Shown here: piece after piece, positions 8,451 to 16,245 of the stretch | How positions within the stretch are numbered: position 1 is the first letter of the stretch | How the letters are laid out: every line of letters starts with the position of its first letter | Assembly: GCA_046760505.1 (NCBI GenBank) | Contig: JBHIEG010000014.1 | Location: 1 to 49,821 of the forward strand | Origin: CAYFZR01 sp046760505 [NCBI: Candidatus Hydrothermarchaeota archaeon] | GTDB lineage: Archaea; CAYFZR01 | Direction of reading: 5' to 3' | Length of the DNA: 49,821 nt | Translations under genes and position numbers: made by a program | Notes under the pieces: generated by a model | Databases searched by the model: none | Seen by the model: only the letters and a program-made list of their open reading frames with translations | What the model was told of the DNA's origin: nothing

Positions 8451-9455
8451 TCACCTTGCTAATTTTTTCTCTACAACATTCAATTCTTTTTTATACTTAT
8501 TTGATAATTCTTCATATTTTTCTCTGCTTATTTTTTTCTCATCCATCAGTATTTTTATTTCTTTCAATAAACTTTCGAGTTCTGTTTTCCTTAACAAGTA
8601 GTCGATCTCGATTTTTTCCTCTTTCGGCGTTCTAAAAGACATGAACGCACCAATTATATAAAAAAATACTCCAATCCAGATAAAATTAACAAAAGGTATC
8701 ATTTTAATCTTTATTGGAGCGTATACTTTTTCGTGAAAAGAGGTGGTGCCCTGAAATATGATATGAATATCCATGGAAAGGCTTCTATAAATAAGAGTAT
8801 GAGTTAGATAACCCCAGTTTGGTATTCTGTAGTTTATCAGTTCTGCAATGCCTTTTTTCACTAATTTTTCGCGGTTGAATATTTCTACGTACGCCTTTTC
8901 AGTAACCAGTGAAGGAGTGATTTTCTTATCAAATCTATCAACTTTTATGGAGTAACCATCTATCTCAATAGATCTCCCTTCAAAGAAGTTTTGTTCAATT
9001 TCTTTTGTTAGTGTAGTGCTTAAAACAGCGCCTAGGAGTATAAGAACAGTACCAGTATGAATCAGTTGAAACCCATAGCTTCTTACGGTTTTGTCTAGGT
9101 CTCCTGAGTAGGTTCTGAAGAACCTTATCCCAAGACTCATGAGAGCAAAGATTAGAATTATATACGAGGCATTTTCCAAGGGATTGCCTAGGTTTATTAT
9201 TTTTGATCCGACAATAGATATGAAGAGACCAGAGGTTGCTAGTGCTATAGAATATTTCCAATTGATTGAACCAACAGTTAAACAGACGATCATGCAAAGA
9301 ATCAAAAGATATGTGTAGGGTAATGTAGCCCTATTGAACCAATTAGGCTCTTCGGGATGCATAAAAATCCCATAGAGTGATACGGCAGTTAAGATGATAA
9401 ACGATCCGATTGCCAGGCCGAATGTAGACAAACTTATATCTTTTTTGGTTTCCAT
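8451..9455 (-). CDS. CcmF-like cytochrome c haem lyase, C-terminal half
   Basis: The protein corresponds to the second half of CcmF. It has membrane segments near 13-32, 45-66, 69-84, 95-111 and 131-147, with FQLIHTGTVLILLG (129-142) carrying a His expected to face the haem site. An outer beta-rich domain (about 150-245) follows, then a last span (about 252-274). Residues 280-334 are a charged cytoplasmic helical hairpin (DEKKISREKYEEL) not usual in CcmF. WFNRATLPYTYLLIL matches the CcmF pattern of Asn-Arg before a membrane helix. The first half is encoded divergently 48 bases away. CcmF attaches haem to apocytochromes on the outer face of the membrane; other ccm genes are not in the window. 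Confidence 0.75.
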   Translation of the reverse strand: METKKDISLSTFGLAIGSFIILTAVSLYGIFMHPEEPNWFNRATLPYTYLLILCMIVCLTVGSINWKYSIALATSGLFISIVGSKIINLGNPLENASYIILIFALMSLGIRFFRTYSGDLDKTVRSYGFQLIHTGTVLILLGAVLSTTLTKEIEQNFFEGRSIEIDGYSIKVDRFDKKITPSLVTEKAYVEIFNREKLVKKGIAELINYRIPNWGYLTHTLIYRSLSMDIHIIFQGTTSFHEKVYAPIKIKMIPFVNFIWIGVFFYIIGAFMSFRTPKEEKIEIDYLLRKTELESLLKEIKILMDEKKISREKYEELSNKYKKELNVVEKKLAR

Positions 9456-9503
9456 GTTTGACTCAAGAATACTCCGGGTTAAAAGGTTTATGGAGTCTCC
9501 GAT

Positions 9504-10475
9504 ATGCCACTTGTAGCAACTATGCTGATTCTTGCGTCTTCAATCGCATTATTCCTAGGTTGTTTTTCGGGTTTAACCTATGTATCTAAGGAAAAAGAGG
9601 ATTTAAAAACATTATCAAATTTTCTAGGTCTGATATCATTTTTTCTTGTTACTTCTTTATCTATATTACTTTTTTATTATTTTTTCACAGACAACTTTGG
9701 GATACTCTATGTTTACAAGTACTCTAGCGCTGATCTAAAGTGGTATTATAAATTATCTGCCTTTTGGGCAGGAAAAGAGGGAACGATTCTACTTTGGATC
9801 TGGTTTATCCTTTTATTTTACGTTTTTCTGCTCAGGATAGAATCTAAAAACGAATTTGTTTACTGGACAACGAAAGTATTAATCCTTATGGTCGCTTTAA
9901 TTTTTATTCTAGCGATGAAGAAGTACAGCGATCCGTTTCAACAAATTTTTCCTGAACCAAAATCAGGTTATGGTTTAAATCCATTACTTAAGGATCCTTG
10001 GATGATAATACATCCACCAATCACATTTTTAGGATACGCTGCCTCAACAGTTCCTTTTGCTGCGAGTATTTCTCACCTTATATTCGTCTTGAGAGGATTA
10101 ATTGGAGGAGAAAAGATCGATGATTCAAACACAGACTGGGAAGAAATCGCTAGACCTTTCGCAAGATGGGGGTGGCTTTTCCTGTCTTTAGGAATAGCCA
10201 TTGGGGGTTTTTGGTCCTATAAGGTACTTGGATGGGGAGGTTTCTGGGCTTGGGACCCGGTAGAAACAGCTTCCTTAGTTCCTTGGTTGATTTGGTCTGG
10301 ATATTTACACTCATCCACCTTACTTCGAAGTATGAAGATGAGAGGAGATGAGAGTACAAGGATATTGAATCCTTTATCCATGTTTCTTGCAGTTCTTTGT
10401 TTTGTATTGGTTATTTTCGCAACTCTTGCAACGAGAAGTGGTTTGTTTAGAGATATCTCTCCTCATTCATTTTGA
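9504..10475 (+). CDS. ccmF: CcmF-like cytochrome c haem lyase, N-terminal half with WWD domain
   Basis: The 323 residues carry the diagnostic tryptophan-rich WWD motif GWGGFWAWDPVETASLVPW (243-261), which holds haem on the outer side. They also carry FWAGKEGTILLW (87-98) and the conserved histidine regions at HPP (170-172) and H191. About eight membrane segments are present. The protein ends just after ATRSGLFRDISPHSF, which matches the TRSG....H.F segment found in the middle of full-length CcmF, so it is a clean split at a domain boundary rather than a random truncation. GGAG lies 8 bases before the ATG. The C-terminal half is read in the opposite direction from the same 48-base region. Confidence 0.88.
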   Translation: MPLVATMLILASSIALFLGCFSGLTYVSKEKEDLKTLSNFLGLISFFLVTSLSILLFYYFFTDNFGILYVYKYSSADLKWYYKLSAFWAGKEGTILLWIWFILLFYVFLLRIESKNEFVYWTTKVLILMVALIFILAMKKYSDPFQQIFPEPKSGYGLNPLLKDPWMIIHPPITFLGYAASTVPFAASISHLIFVLRGLIGGEKIDDSNTDWEEIARPFARWGWLFLSLGIAIGGFWSYKVLGWGGFWAWDPVETASLVPWLIWSGYLHSSTLLRSMKMRGDESTRILNPLSMFLAVLCFVLVIFATLATRSGLFRDISPHSF

Positions 10476-10476
10476 T

Positions 10477-11463
10477 TTACCATCTCTCGTAATAGTCCTC
10501 TATCCTTATCGTATCCTCAGGATGCGGAGTAGATACTTCGTGAATAATGAGATTTTCGCTCGCAAATATAGAGTGGGGGACATTAGGTTTTATTCTTACC
10601 GTATCGTTTGTTCCAAAGTATTCCTTTCTATCTTCAAACTCCACGAATCCAGAGCCCCTTACTATGTATAAGGTCTCATCTTTTTTCTTGTGATAATGGA
10701 AACTTGTTTTATAATCTTCTTTTATAAATATCTCTTTTGTAAGGTATTTTTCGGTACTTATAAGTATTTTTTCATATCCCCAAGGCTTATCAACTCTGTT
10801 CGCATATTCTTTTCTTACTTCCTCGAGTTCTTTACTTGTATCAATTGCCATCCAGAATACGTCCTCTGAATAATATCCAAGTTGTCTATTCTTGGCCAAC
10901 AAAGGAAATACCGTCTTTTCTATATCTCCAGACTCAAAATCATTTAGATCTAATCCTTTAATGAAGTATACTCCTCCATTGATATAGTAATCAAGCATTG
11001 GCTTCTCTCTAAATGACTTTATGTATGTGTCTCCCAATTCTACTATGCCATAGGGACTCCTCATTCGCGTTACATACATTGTTACAGGATAATCTAAAGA
11101 AATGGAGTAATCAATCATCTTTTTAATGTTTAAATCGCATACAACATCTCCGTTTCTAACAAGTATGGGTTCATCCACGTCTGCTAGACCTTCCCTTATT
11201 GCGTTCAGTGTGCCTCTAGGAGTATCTTCTACGTAGTATTCTATTTTCAGGCCCTTGTAATTAGAGCCGAATCTCTCCTCAATTTTTTCGCTTAAGTGTC
11301 CTGCAAGCATTCTTACTCTTTCTATCCCTGCGCTCTTTAGATCAAACAACTGCTTGTCCAGGATAGTATAGTTATCCTTAAGTTCGATCAAAGGTTTCGG
11401 AATCTCATCTGTTAGAGGCTTCAATCTCTTTCCATAGCCGCCACATAAAATAGCACCGATCAT
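10477..11463 (-). CDS. Sugar-phosphate nucleotidyltransferase fused to a cupin
   Basis: Residues 1-225 are a nucleotidyltransferase with the signature [19 protein letters not shown], the metal-binding aspartate in RNGDVVCD and [10 protein letters not shown]. It is most like enzymes that activate sugar-1-phosphates with GTP or CTP (mannose- or heptose-type). Residues 226-328 form a cupin with [19 protein letters not shown] and a later His (VPHSIF), comparable to the isomerase-type C-terminal half of bifunctional ManC proteins but shorter. Substrate cannot be fixed from sequence; a role in nucleotide-sugar supply for glycans or lipids is likely. The stop is 1 base from the convergent ccmF stop. 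A HAD phosphatase lies 49 bases upstream. Confidence 0.82.
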   Translation of the reverse strand: MIGAILCGGYGKRLKPLTDEIPKPLIELKDNYTILDKQLFDLKSAGIERVRMLAGHLSEKIEERFGSNYKGLKIEYYVEDTPRGTLNAIREGLADVDEPILVRNGDVVCDLNIKKMIDYSISLDYPVTMYVTRMRSPYGIVELGDTYIKSFREKPMLDYYINGGVYFIKGLDLNDFESGDIEKTVFPLLAKNRQLGYYSEDVFWMAIDTSKELEEVRKEYANRVDKPWGYEKILISTEKYLTKEIFIKEDYKTSFHYHKKKDETLYIVRGSGFVEFEDRKEYFGTNDTVRIKPNVPHSIFASENLIIHEVSTPHPEDTIRIEDYYERW

Positions 11464-11512
11464 GTTTTTAAAGAGTTGAAAATATGGATTTAACTGTTTT
11501 GGTCATACCGGT

Positions 11513-12139
11513 CTAATCAATGTGTCTTAGTAACTCCCTCATATCTTCTATTTTCACATCCGCAATTTCATCTAACTCCTTAACTTTTGAGTTGTAAGCG
11601 ATAGAGATTCCCGCCTCCTTTAGCATTTCTATATCATTCAAATGGTCGCCCACTGCTATCGCATTTTTTGTATCTATACCTAATTTCTTACAAATCTCCT
11701 TAAAAACCTTTAATTTTCCTAAAGGACCAGGAACATTTAGTTTATAGTCTTTAAACTTGTTTTCATCGTTAAATATAATCTCAGTGCAGAAAACGTAGTC
11801 AAAGCCTAATCTTTCCCCCACTTCATTCGCTATTAAGCATGGAGCCTCTGATATCATGACGATTTTTATATTCCTTTTCTTTAATTCATTTATAACAAAT
11901 TCAACGTGAGAATTAAGTTTATAGTCCTTCAGAGCCTCTTTTAATCCTTCCTTTTTCACTTCTTTTTCTATCCAGTGTTTTTTATCTTTCTCTTTCAGTT
12001 CGAAATACGTTATTTCTTTGTTTATGTACGCGTTTACATATTCCTTTGTTAATCCGAGACTCTCTCTTATTCTATTCCAACTATTCTCCCACTCTATAAG
12101 GGTGCCGTCAAGGTCGAAAACGATTAGCTTTATGTTCAT
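11513..12139 (-). CDS. HAD-superfamily phosphatase (phosphoserine-phosphatase-like)
   Basis: HAD motif I is FDLDGTL (near residue 10), motif II is the Ser in VMISEA, motif III is a Lys in GKLKVFK, and motif IV is GDHLNDIEML. The cap between motifs I and II is helical, as in the phosphoserine phosphatase group. The length of 208 residues is typical. It precedes the nucleotidyltransferase-cupin gene by 49 bases, so it may remove a phosphate in the same sugar pathway; alternatively it is a general phosphoserine-type phosphatase. A second, more divergent HAD of the same class is at 25577-26218. Confidence 0.8.
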   Translation of the reverse strand: MNIKLIVFDLDGTLIEWENSWNRIRESLGLTKEYVNAYINKEITYFELKEKDKKHWIEKEVKKEGLKEALKDYKLNSHVEFVINELKKRNIKIVMISEAPCLIANEVGERLGFDYVFCTEIIFNDENKFKDYKLNVPGPLGKLKVFKEICKKLGIDTKNAIAVGDHLNDIEMLKEAGISIAYNSKVKELDEIADVKIEDMRELLRHID

Positions 12140-12197
12140 GTCCTTAAAAAGGGAAAAACCTTTTATATTTATTCTCCTTTCTTAAGAAAGAAGTCTG

Positions 12198-12410
12198 ATG
12201 AAATCGGAGTTAAGGGTATTGGAGTTACTGAAAAAATACGAGGAAATGGATAAGGTATCAGTAGGAAAGAAGTTAAGAATACCACCAAAAACAATAGAAT
12301 TAGTCTTAGACCATTTAGAAAAGGAAGAATTAATTTCTTCTGAAAAGGATAAAATCAAGATAACAAAAAAAGGAATAGAGAAATTAAACGAATACAAAAG
12401 CTACAGGTAG
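12198..12410 (+). CDS. Small winged-helix DNA-binding protein
   Basis: The protein of 70 residues is essentially only a winged helix: helix 1 (RVLELLKKYEEMDKVSVG), a recognition helix (PPKTIELVLDHLEKEEL) and a short wing (ISSEKDKIKITKKGIEKLN). The pattern is that of compact archaeal transcription factors. An AT-rich TATA-like stretch (around 12160-12170) lies about 30 bases before the ATG. It is divergent from the HAD phosphatase at 11513-12139 and could control it, but no operator was identified. Confidence 0.7.
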   Translation: MKSELRVLELLKKYEEMDKVSVGKKLRIPPKTIELVLDHLEKEELISSEKDKIKITKKGIEKLNEYKSYR

Positions 12411-12486
12411 AGGAGAAACAAATCGCTAATAAATCAAAGAACAATTGAGGATGTTTTTTAATTTCCTTTCTTCAATGGATGAGAAC

Positions 12487-12729
12487 CTATGTTATTGACG
12501 GAACTATTATCATTGTGGTTGTTTTTACTACCTCATCCATAGATCTGATTTTTGTTTCTATGATGAAATCAAGCATCTTAATGTCCTTTGCTACAACCTT
12601 GGCTATAATATCGTAATCCCCATAGACTTCGTCAGCGCTAACTACCTCATTCAATTTGATCAAATCGTTTTTGACCTTCGAGGTTTGACCTGCTTCTGTA
12701 TTGATCAGTACGTAAGCGCTTATTTCCAA
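12487..12729 (-). CDS. Stand-alone RAM (Lrp/AsnC ligand-binding) domain protein
   Basis: The 80 residues match the effector-binding half of Lrp/AsnC regulators (SAYVLINTEAGQTSKVKNDL, DEVYGDYDIIAKV, IIETKIRSMDEVVKTTTMI) and lack the DNA-binding half. Such stand-alone RAM proteins bind amino acids and form rings; some act as anti-activators or metabolic sensors. The gene starts 9 bases after hisG on the same strand, so it is almost certainly co-transcribed with it, which suggests a role in sensing histidine or another amino acid. Confidence 0.88.
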   Translation of the reverse strand: MEISAYVLINTEAGQTSKVKNDLIKLNEVVSADEVYGDYDIIAKVVAKDIKMLDFIIETKIRSMDEVVKTTTMIIVPSIT

Positions 12730-12738
12730 CTTATCACC

Positions 12739-13611
12739 TCATTTAACTATCTTTGAAATTTCTATCTCCAAAATGTCACAGGCACCTCTGTTTTTCAACT
12801 CAGGAATGAGTTTATTGACGTCTTTTTTACTCACGACAGTCTCCACTGCATAGTAATTTGTCTTGTAGAGTTTTGATATGGTGGGCTTTTTCATGGCAGG
12901 AAGAATGCTGATTACGTTATCCAATTTATCTTCTGGGACGTTCATTGTCAAAAGTACCTTCCCTCTGGCTTCTATGACTCCTAAAAGCAACGTCTTAATC
13001 TCTTCTATTGCCTTTCTCTTTTTTGGATCTTTCCAACTTTCTTTGTTTGCTATAAGCTTCGTCGAAGATTCTAGAAGAGTGCCTACTATTTTCAATCCAT
13101 TTTTTCTTAGTGTAGCACCTGTTTCAGTTAGATCAACAACAACATCCATTAGTTCTGGTACTTTAGCCTCAGTAGCCCCATATGAAAAGAATATCTTAAT
13201 TGGTATACCCAGTTTTTCAAAAAATCCCTTGGTTATATTCGGATATTCGGTTGTAACTCTGCTGTAAGGAGCAATCTTGGTTACATCATCTATTTCGCTC
13301 TCTTCTGGTACCGCCGCTACTATCCTTACCTTTCCGAAACCTTGCTTGCTGTAAGCGAGATCAGCGACCTCAACAACATCTGATCCAGTCTCGACTATCC
13401 AGTCGTATCCGGAGATTCCTATATCAAAGTATCCTTCTTCTACGTACTTGGGTATTTCCTGAGGTCTAAGTATTTTTACGCTGCTAATTCTCTCATCTTC
13501 TATTTTTGGATTGTACTCCCTGTCAGTTTTTTTGATTTCTAGATCTGCCTTTTTGAAGAGCAGAAGGGTTTGCTCTTCTAAGCTTCCCTTTGGCAATGCA
13601 ATTCTAAGCAT
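12739..13611 (-). CDS. hisG: ATP phosphoribosyltransferase, long form
   Basis: HisG condenses ATP with PRPP, the first step of histidine synthesis. The N-terminus MLRIALPKGSLEEQTLLLF and the PRPP-loop region VDLTETGATLRKNGL are diagnostic. The length of 290 residues and the C-terminal domain (about 215-290, ACT-like fold) mark the long, homohexameric form that is feedback-inhibited by histidine and does not need HisZ. No other his gene is in the window. A RAM-domain gene follows by 9 bases. Confidence 0.95.
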   Translation of the reverse strand: MLRIALPKGSLEEQTLLLFKKADLEIKKTDREYNPKIEDERISSVKILRPQEIPKYVEEGYFDIGISGYDWIVETGSDVVEVADLAYSKQGFGKVRIVAAVPEESEIDDVTKIAPYSRVTTEYPNITKGFFEKLGIPIKIFFSYGATEAKVPELMDVVVDLTETGATLRKNGLKIVGTLLESSTKLIANKESWKDPKKRKAIEEIKTLLLGVIEARGKVLLTMNVPEDKLDNVISILPAMKKPTISKLYKTNYYAVETVVSKKDVNKLIPELKNRGACDILEIEISKIVK

Positions 13612-13688
13612 GATTTCACATAATTTTGGTAAGATAAATTATTTTCGCCTGTTGATTAAATAACTGTAAGTAATATTTTTTAGGGAAA

Positions 13689-13700
13689 AATATTAATATT
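13689..13700. promoter_or_regulatory. Palindromic AT-rich promoter element before the homocysteine genes
   Basis: AATATTAATATT is a perfect 12-base palindrome inside a longer run of TTAATATTAATAATATTA. It lies about 37-48 bases before the preferred GTG start at 13737 and could be the TATA box, an operator, or both. Low-complexity composition makes chance possible. Confidence 0.3.
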
Positions 13701-13724
13701 AATAATATTATGATATCTGCTTCT

Positions 13725-13730
13725 GGAGGT
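13725..13730 (+). promoter_or_regulatory. Ribosome binding site deciding the GTG start at 13737
   Basis: GGAGGT is followed by 6 bases and then GTG at 13737. It touches the in-frame ATG at 13731 and lies downstream of the ATG at 13710, so both ATGs are poor candidates. Confidence 0.6.
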
Positions 13731-13736
13731 ATGTTT

Positions 13737-15227
13737 GTGAAGAGCATAGAAGAGATTAATGAAAGGATAAAAAAGGGCGAAGCAGTAGTTGTCACTGCTG
13801 AAGAAATGATAGATATAGTGGAAGATAAAGGAGTAAAAGAAGCAGCTAAAGAAGTAGACGTCGTAACAACAGGTACATTTGGAATGATGTGCAGTTCGGG
13901 AGTATTCTTTAACTTTGGTCATGCAGATCCTCCAATAAAGATGACAAGAGTTTGGATGAATAACGTTGAGGCTTATACCGGTGTAGCAGCAGTAGATGCT
14001 TATCTAGGGGTTACACAGATTAGCACTGATAGAGGGATAGAGTATGGGGGCGCGCATGTTATAGAAGATCTTTTAAATGGGAAAGAAATAGAACTTAGAG
14101 CAGAAGCATACGGCACCGATTGTTATCCAAGAAAGGTATTAGAAACGATGATTTCTTTAGAAGAGGTAAATCAGGCGGTAATGGTAAATCCAAGAAACGC
14201 CTATCAAAAATACGTTGCCGCTACAAACTCTACTGATGAAAAACTCTATACATACATGGGCGTTCTCCTGCCCAACTATGGTAACGTCACCTACTCCGGA
14301 GCTGGACAGTTAGCCCCTCTTCCAAATGATCCGAATTACGAAACGATTGGAATAGGAACCAGAATATTTCTTGGAGGAGCAGTAGGTTATATAATAGGAG
14401 AGGGAACCCAGCACAATCCTCAGAACTTTTTGGGAACTTTGATGGTCAGAGGAAACCTGAAAGAAATGAGCACAGATTTTTTAAAAGCCGCAGTAATGGA
14501 GAAATACGGTCCAACATTGTTTGTTGGGCTAGGAATTCCTATACCAATAATTAACGAGAATTTAGCAGAAAAAACAGCCATCAGAGACTCTGATATAAAT
14601 GTAAATGTCCTGGATTATGGAGTTCCAAGAAGAGATAGGCCTGTTGTAAAAGAAACGAACTACGAGGAACTTAAAAAGGGCACCATAGAGATAAATGGAA
14701 GAGAAGTAAAAACATCACCTCTCTCAAGCTATAGGAAGGCGAGAATAATAGCTGAAGAGCTAAAGTCATGGATAGAAAATAAAAAATTCTTAATTTCACT
14801 TCCTGCAGAAAGATTGCCTACTAAAAGACTTTTTAAGCCTATGGCAATCAAGAAACCACTTCCCACCGTTAGAAATGTCATGAGAAAGGAGTTTGTGATG
14901 TGTACGCCTCAAAACGATATAAAGGAAGTCGCAAGGATAATAGTAGAGAAGGGTTTTGATCACATACCAGTGGTAGAAGAAGGAAACAAACTGGTTGGAG
15001 TAGTTACATCTTGGGATATAGCAAATGCCGTAGCTAGTGACAAAAAGAGCCTCTCTGACATTATGACAACCAAGGTTATTACTGCTAGGGAAGAAGAATC
15101 CATAGATGTGGTGGCGAGAAGGTTGAGTCGACATGACATTTCAGGAGCCCCGGTAGTAGATCCACAAAACAGAGTTATTGGGATAATTACAACCGATGAT
15201 ATCGCAAGATGGCTGGGGGTAATTTGA
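13737..15227 (+). CDS. L-aspartate semialdehyde sulfurtransferase (DUF39) with two CBS domains
   Basis: The first ~375 residues are the DUF39 homocysteine-biosynthesis family (MA1821 type in Methanosarcina), which converts aspartate semialdehyde and sulfide-derived sulfur to homocysteine in anaerobes. Conserved cysteines are visible in GMMCSSGVFFNFGHADPP and GTDCYPRKVL, and NPRNAYQKYVAATNS is typical. The C-terminal ~125 residues are two CBS domains (VMRKEFVMCTPQNDIKEVAR; LSDIMTTKVITAREEESIDV), as in one group of these enzymes, perhaps sensing adenosyl compounds. The start is taken as GTG (VKSIEEINERIKKGEAVVV) because GGAGGT sits 6 bases before it; upstream ATGs at 13710 and 13731 are also in frame. 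The NIL-ferredoxin partner overlaps the stop. Confidence 0.9.
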   Translation: MKSIEEINERIKKGEAVVVTAEEMIDIVEDKGVKEAAKEVDVVTTGTFGMMCSSGVFFNFGHADPPIKMTRVWMNNVEAYTGVAAVDAYLGVTQISTDRGIEYGGAHVIEDLLNGKEIELRAEAYGTDCYPRKVLETMISLEEVNQAVMVNPRNAYQKYVAATNSTDEKLYTYMGVLLPNYGNVTYSGAGQLAPLPNDPNYETIGIGTRIFLGGAVGYIIGEGTQHNPQNFLGTLMVRGNLKEMSTDFLKAAVMEKYGPTLFVGLGIPIPIINENLAEKTAIRDSDINVNVLDYGVPRRDRPVVKETNYEELKKGTIEINGREVKTSPLSSYRKARIIAEELKSWIENKKFLISLPAERLPTKRLFKPMAIKKPLPTVRNVMRKEFVMCTPQNDIKEVARIIVEKGFDHIPVVEEGNKLVGVVTSWDIANAVASDKKSLSDIMTTKVITAREEESIDVVARRLSRHDISGAPVVDPQNRVIGIITTDDIARWLGVI

Positions 15228-15625
15228 TGAAAGTTTACCTGTATTTCCCACCAAGAGTAGTTGGCGAGCCCATAATATCTTCAGTAATTATCGAAACCGG
15301 AAAACGGATAAACATACTTAGAGCGGATATAAATTCTAGTCACGGGGAGATTGTGGCAGACATAGAGGGCAGGGAAGATGAGGTTAATGAAATTATAGAG
15401 AAACTCAGGGATAGAGGTGTTGAGGTTAGCGTCTTAGAAAGAGTAATCGAAAAGGACGATGATATATGTGTTGATTGTGGAGCATGCATTTCTTTATGCC
15501 CAGTTAATGCAATATACATAGATAAGGAGTGGAAAGTTGTTGTAGAGGGGGATAAATGTATAGGATGTAAGACATGCGTGGATGCCTGTCCTGTTAGGGC
15601 AATAAGCATGACAGAGGCGTATTAG
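15227..15625 (+). CDS. NIL-domain ferredoxin, partner of the homocysteine-forming sulfurtransferase
   Basis: The N-terminal ~75 residues form a NIL domain (VYLYFPPRVVGEPIISSVII, REDEVNEIIEKLRDRGVEV). The C-terminal half holds two 4Fe-4S clusters of the CxxCxxCxxxCP type (CVDCGACISLCP and CIGCKTCVDACP). This is the MA1822-type partner that is thought to supply electrons or sulfide chemistry for homocysteine formation. The start ATG at 15227 overlaps the stop of the sulfurtransferase (TGATG) with GGGGGT 6 bases upstream. The upstream in-frame ATG at 15209 would add MAGGNL and is less likely. Confidence 0.92.
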   Translation: MKVYLYFPPRVVGEPIISSVIIETGKRINILRADINSSHGEIVADIEGREDEVNEIIEKLRDRGVEVSVLERVIEKDDDICVDCGACISLCPVNAIYIDKEWKVVVEGDKCIGCKTCVDACPVRAISMTEAY

Positions 15626-15627
15626 AG

Positions 15628-16128
15628 TTATTGCTTAATCCTGACGATCAGTTCCTTTCTTTTTACCGGAACCAATTTTTTTATCTCTACCTTTGAATCC
15701 TTGTTCAATTCGAATTTATCCATTCCTATGTCTGGAGTCTTTCCATCAACCTCGTATATATAAAAACCTTCTTCCCCTTCGATAGAGGCTAAAAATTCCC
15801 TATCTCCAACTTTTCTCAGTTTGATGCCGGAAACCTTCCTTAATGCATCTAAAACACTTGTACCTTTGGGAACCTCCACGTGAACGGACTCTGCGAACAT
15901 ATCAAGGGCCTGGTACTGCTTGCTCAAGTTAGCTCTGATGACATGACTTCTTCCAAATTTCTTTCTTTCCACCAGACCAGCCTTTTCTAGTACATCTACA
16001 TGTTTAGCCGCAACTGGAACAGATATACCGATCTCGTTTGCTAATCCAGTAATATGCATTTCTTTCCTTGCTAAGATACCCAGCATCTTCCTTCTGGTTT
16101 CGTTACTTAAGGCCTTGAGCAAATTCAT
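15628..16128 (-). CDS. ArsR-type regulator fused to a DUF4430-like domain; candidate cobalt/cobalamin regulator
   Basis: Counting from an upstream in-frame TTG (16158), residues 11-80 are an ArsR-type winged helix (LLKALSNETRRKMLGILARK; VPVAAKHVDVLEKAGLVERK). Residues 92-168 match the DUF4430 pattern, the beta-grasp domain that caps the ligand in transcobalamin-like proteins: VEVPKGTSVLDALRKVSG, then FYIYEVDGKTPD, then KFELNKDSKVEIKKL. The classic metal cysteines of ArsR are absent. The gene is divergent from cbiM, head of the cobalt uptake and corrin synthesis operon, so corrinoid-dependent repression of that operon is a specific hypothesis. The start is taken as ATG 16128, which has GGAAGGTG 5 bases upstream. 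Confidence 0.82.
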   Translation of the reverse strand: MNLLKALSNETRRKMLGILARKEMHITGLANEIGISVPVAAKHVDVLEKAGLVERKKFGRSHVIRANLSKQYQALDMFAESVHVEVPKGTSVLDALRKVSGIKLRKVGDREFLASIEGEEGFYIYEVDGKTPDIGMDKFELNKDSKVEIKKLVPVKRKELIVRIKQ

Positions 16129-16171
16129 GCCTACACCTTCCGTTACCCTTTCTAACAACTTTGAGGAAATC

Positions 16172-16208
16172 CAGATATGTTATGGGAATTACTAATAAAT
16201 ATTATCTG
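16172..16208. promoter_or_regulatory. Candidate operator: inverted repeat CAGATA...TATCTG
   Basis: CAGATA at 16172-16177 and TATCTG at 16203-16208 form a perfect 6-base inverted repeat with a 25-base spacer, between the divergent ArsR-type gene and cbiM and just upstream of the cbiM TATA box. Such a repeat could arise by chance. Confidence 0.3.
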
Positions 16209-16214
16209 TTTCAG

Positions 16215-16226
16215 TATATATAAATA
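16215..16226 (+). promoter_or_regulatory. TATA box of the cobalt/cobalamin operon
   Basis: TATATATAAATA is centred about 26 bases before the TTG start of cbiM at 16246, the usual distance to an archaeal transcription start, so the operon transcript is probably leaderless at its first gene. Confidence 0.6.
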
Positions 16227-16245
16227 CAGGGATTTGTAGAAGAGT

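Noticed and set aside
16129-16245. Possible cobalamin riboswitch upstream of cbiM
   Set aside because: The gap is only 117 bases, has no B12-box-like sequence, and the TATA box leaves no room for a leader before the start codon.
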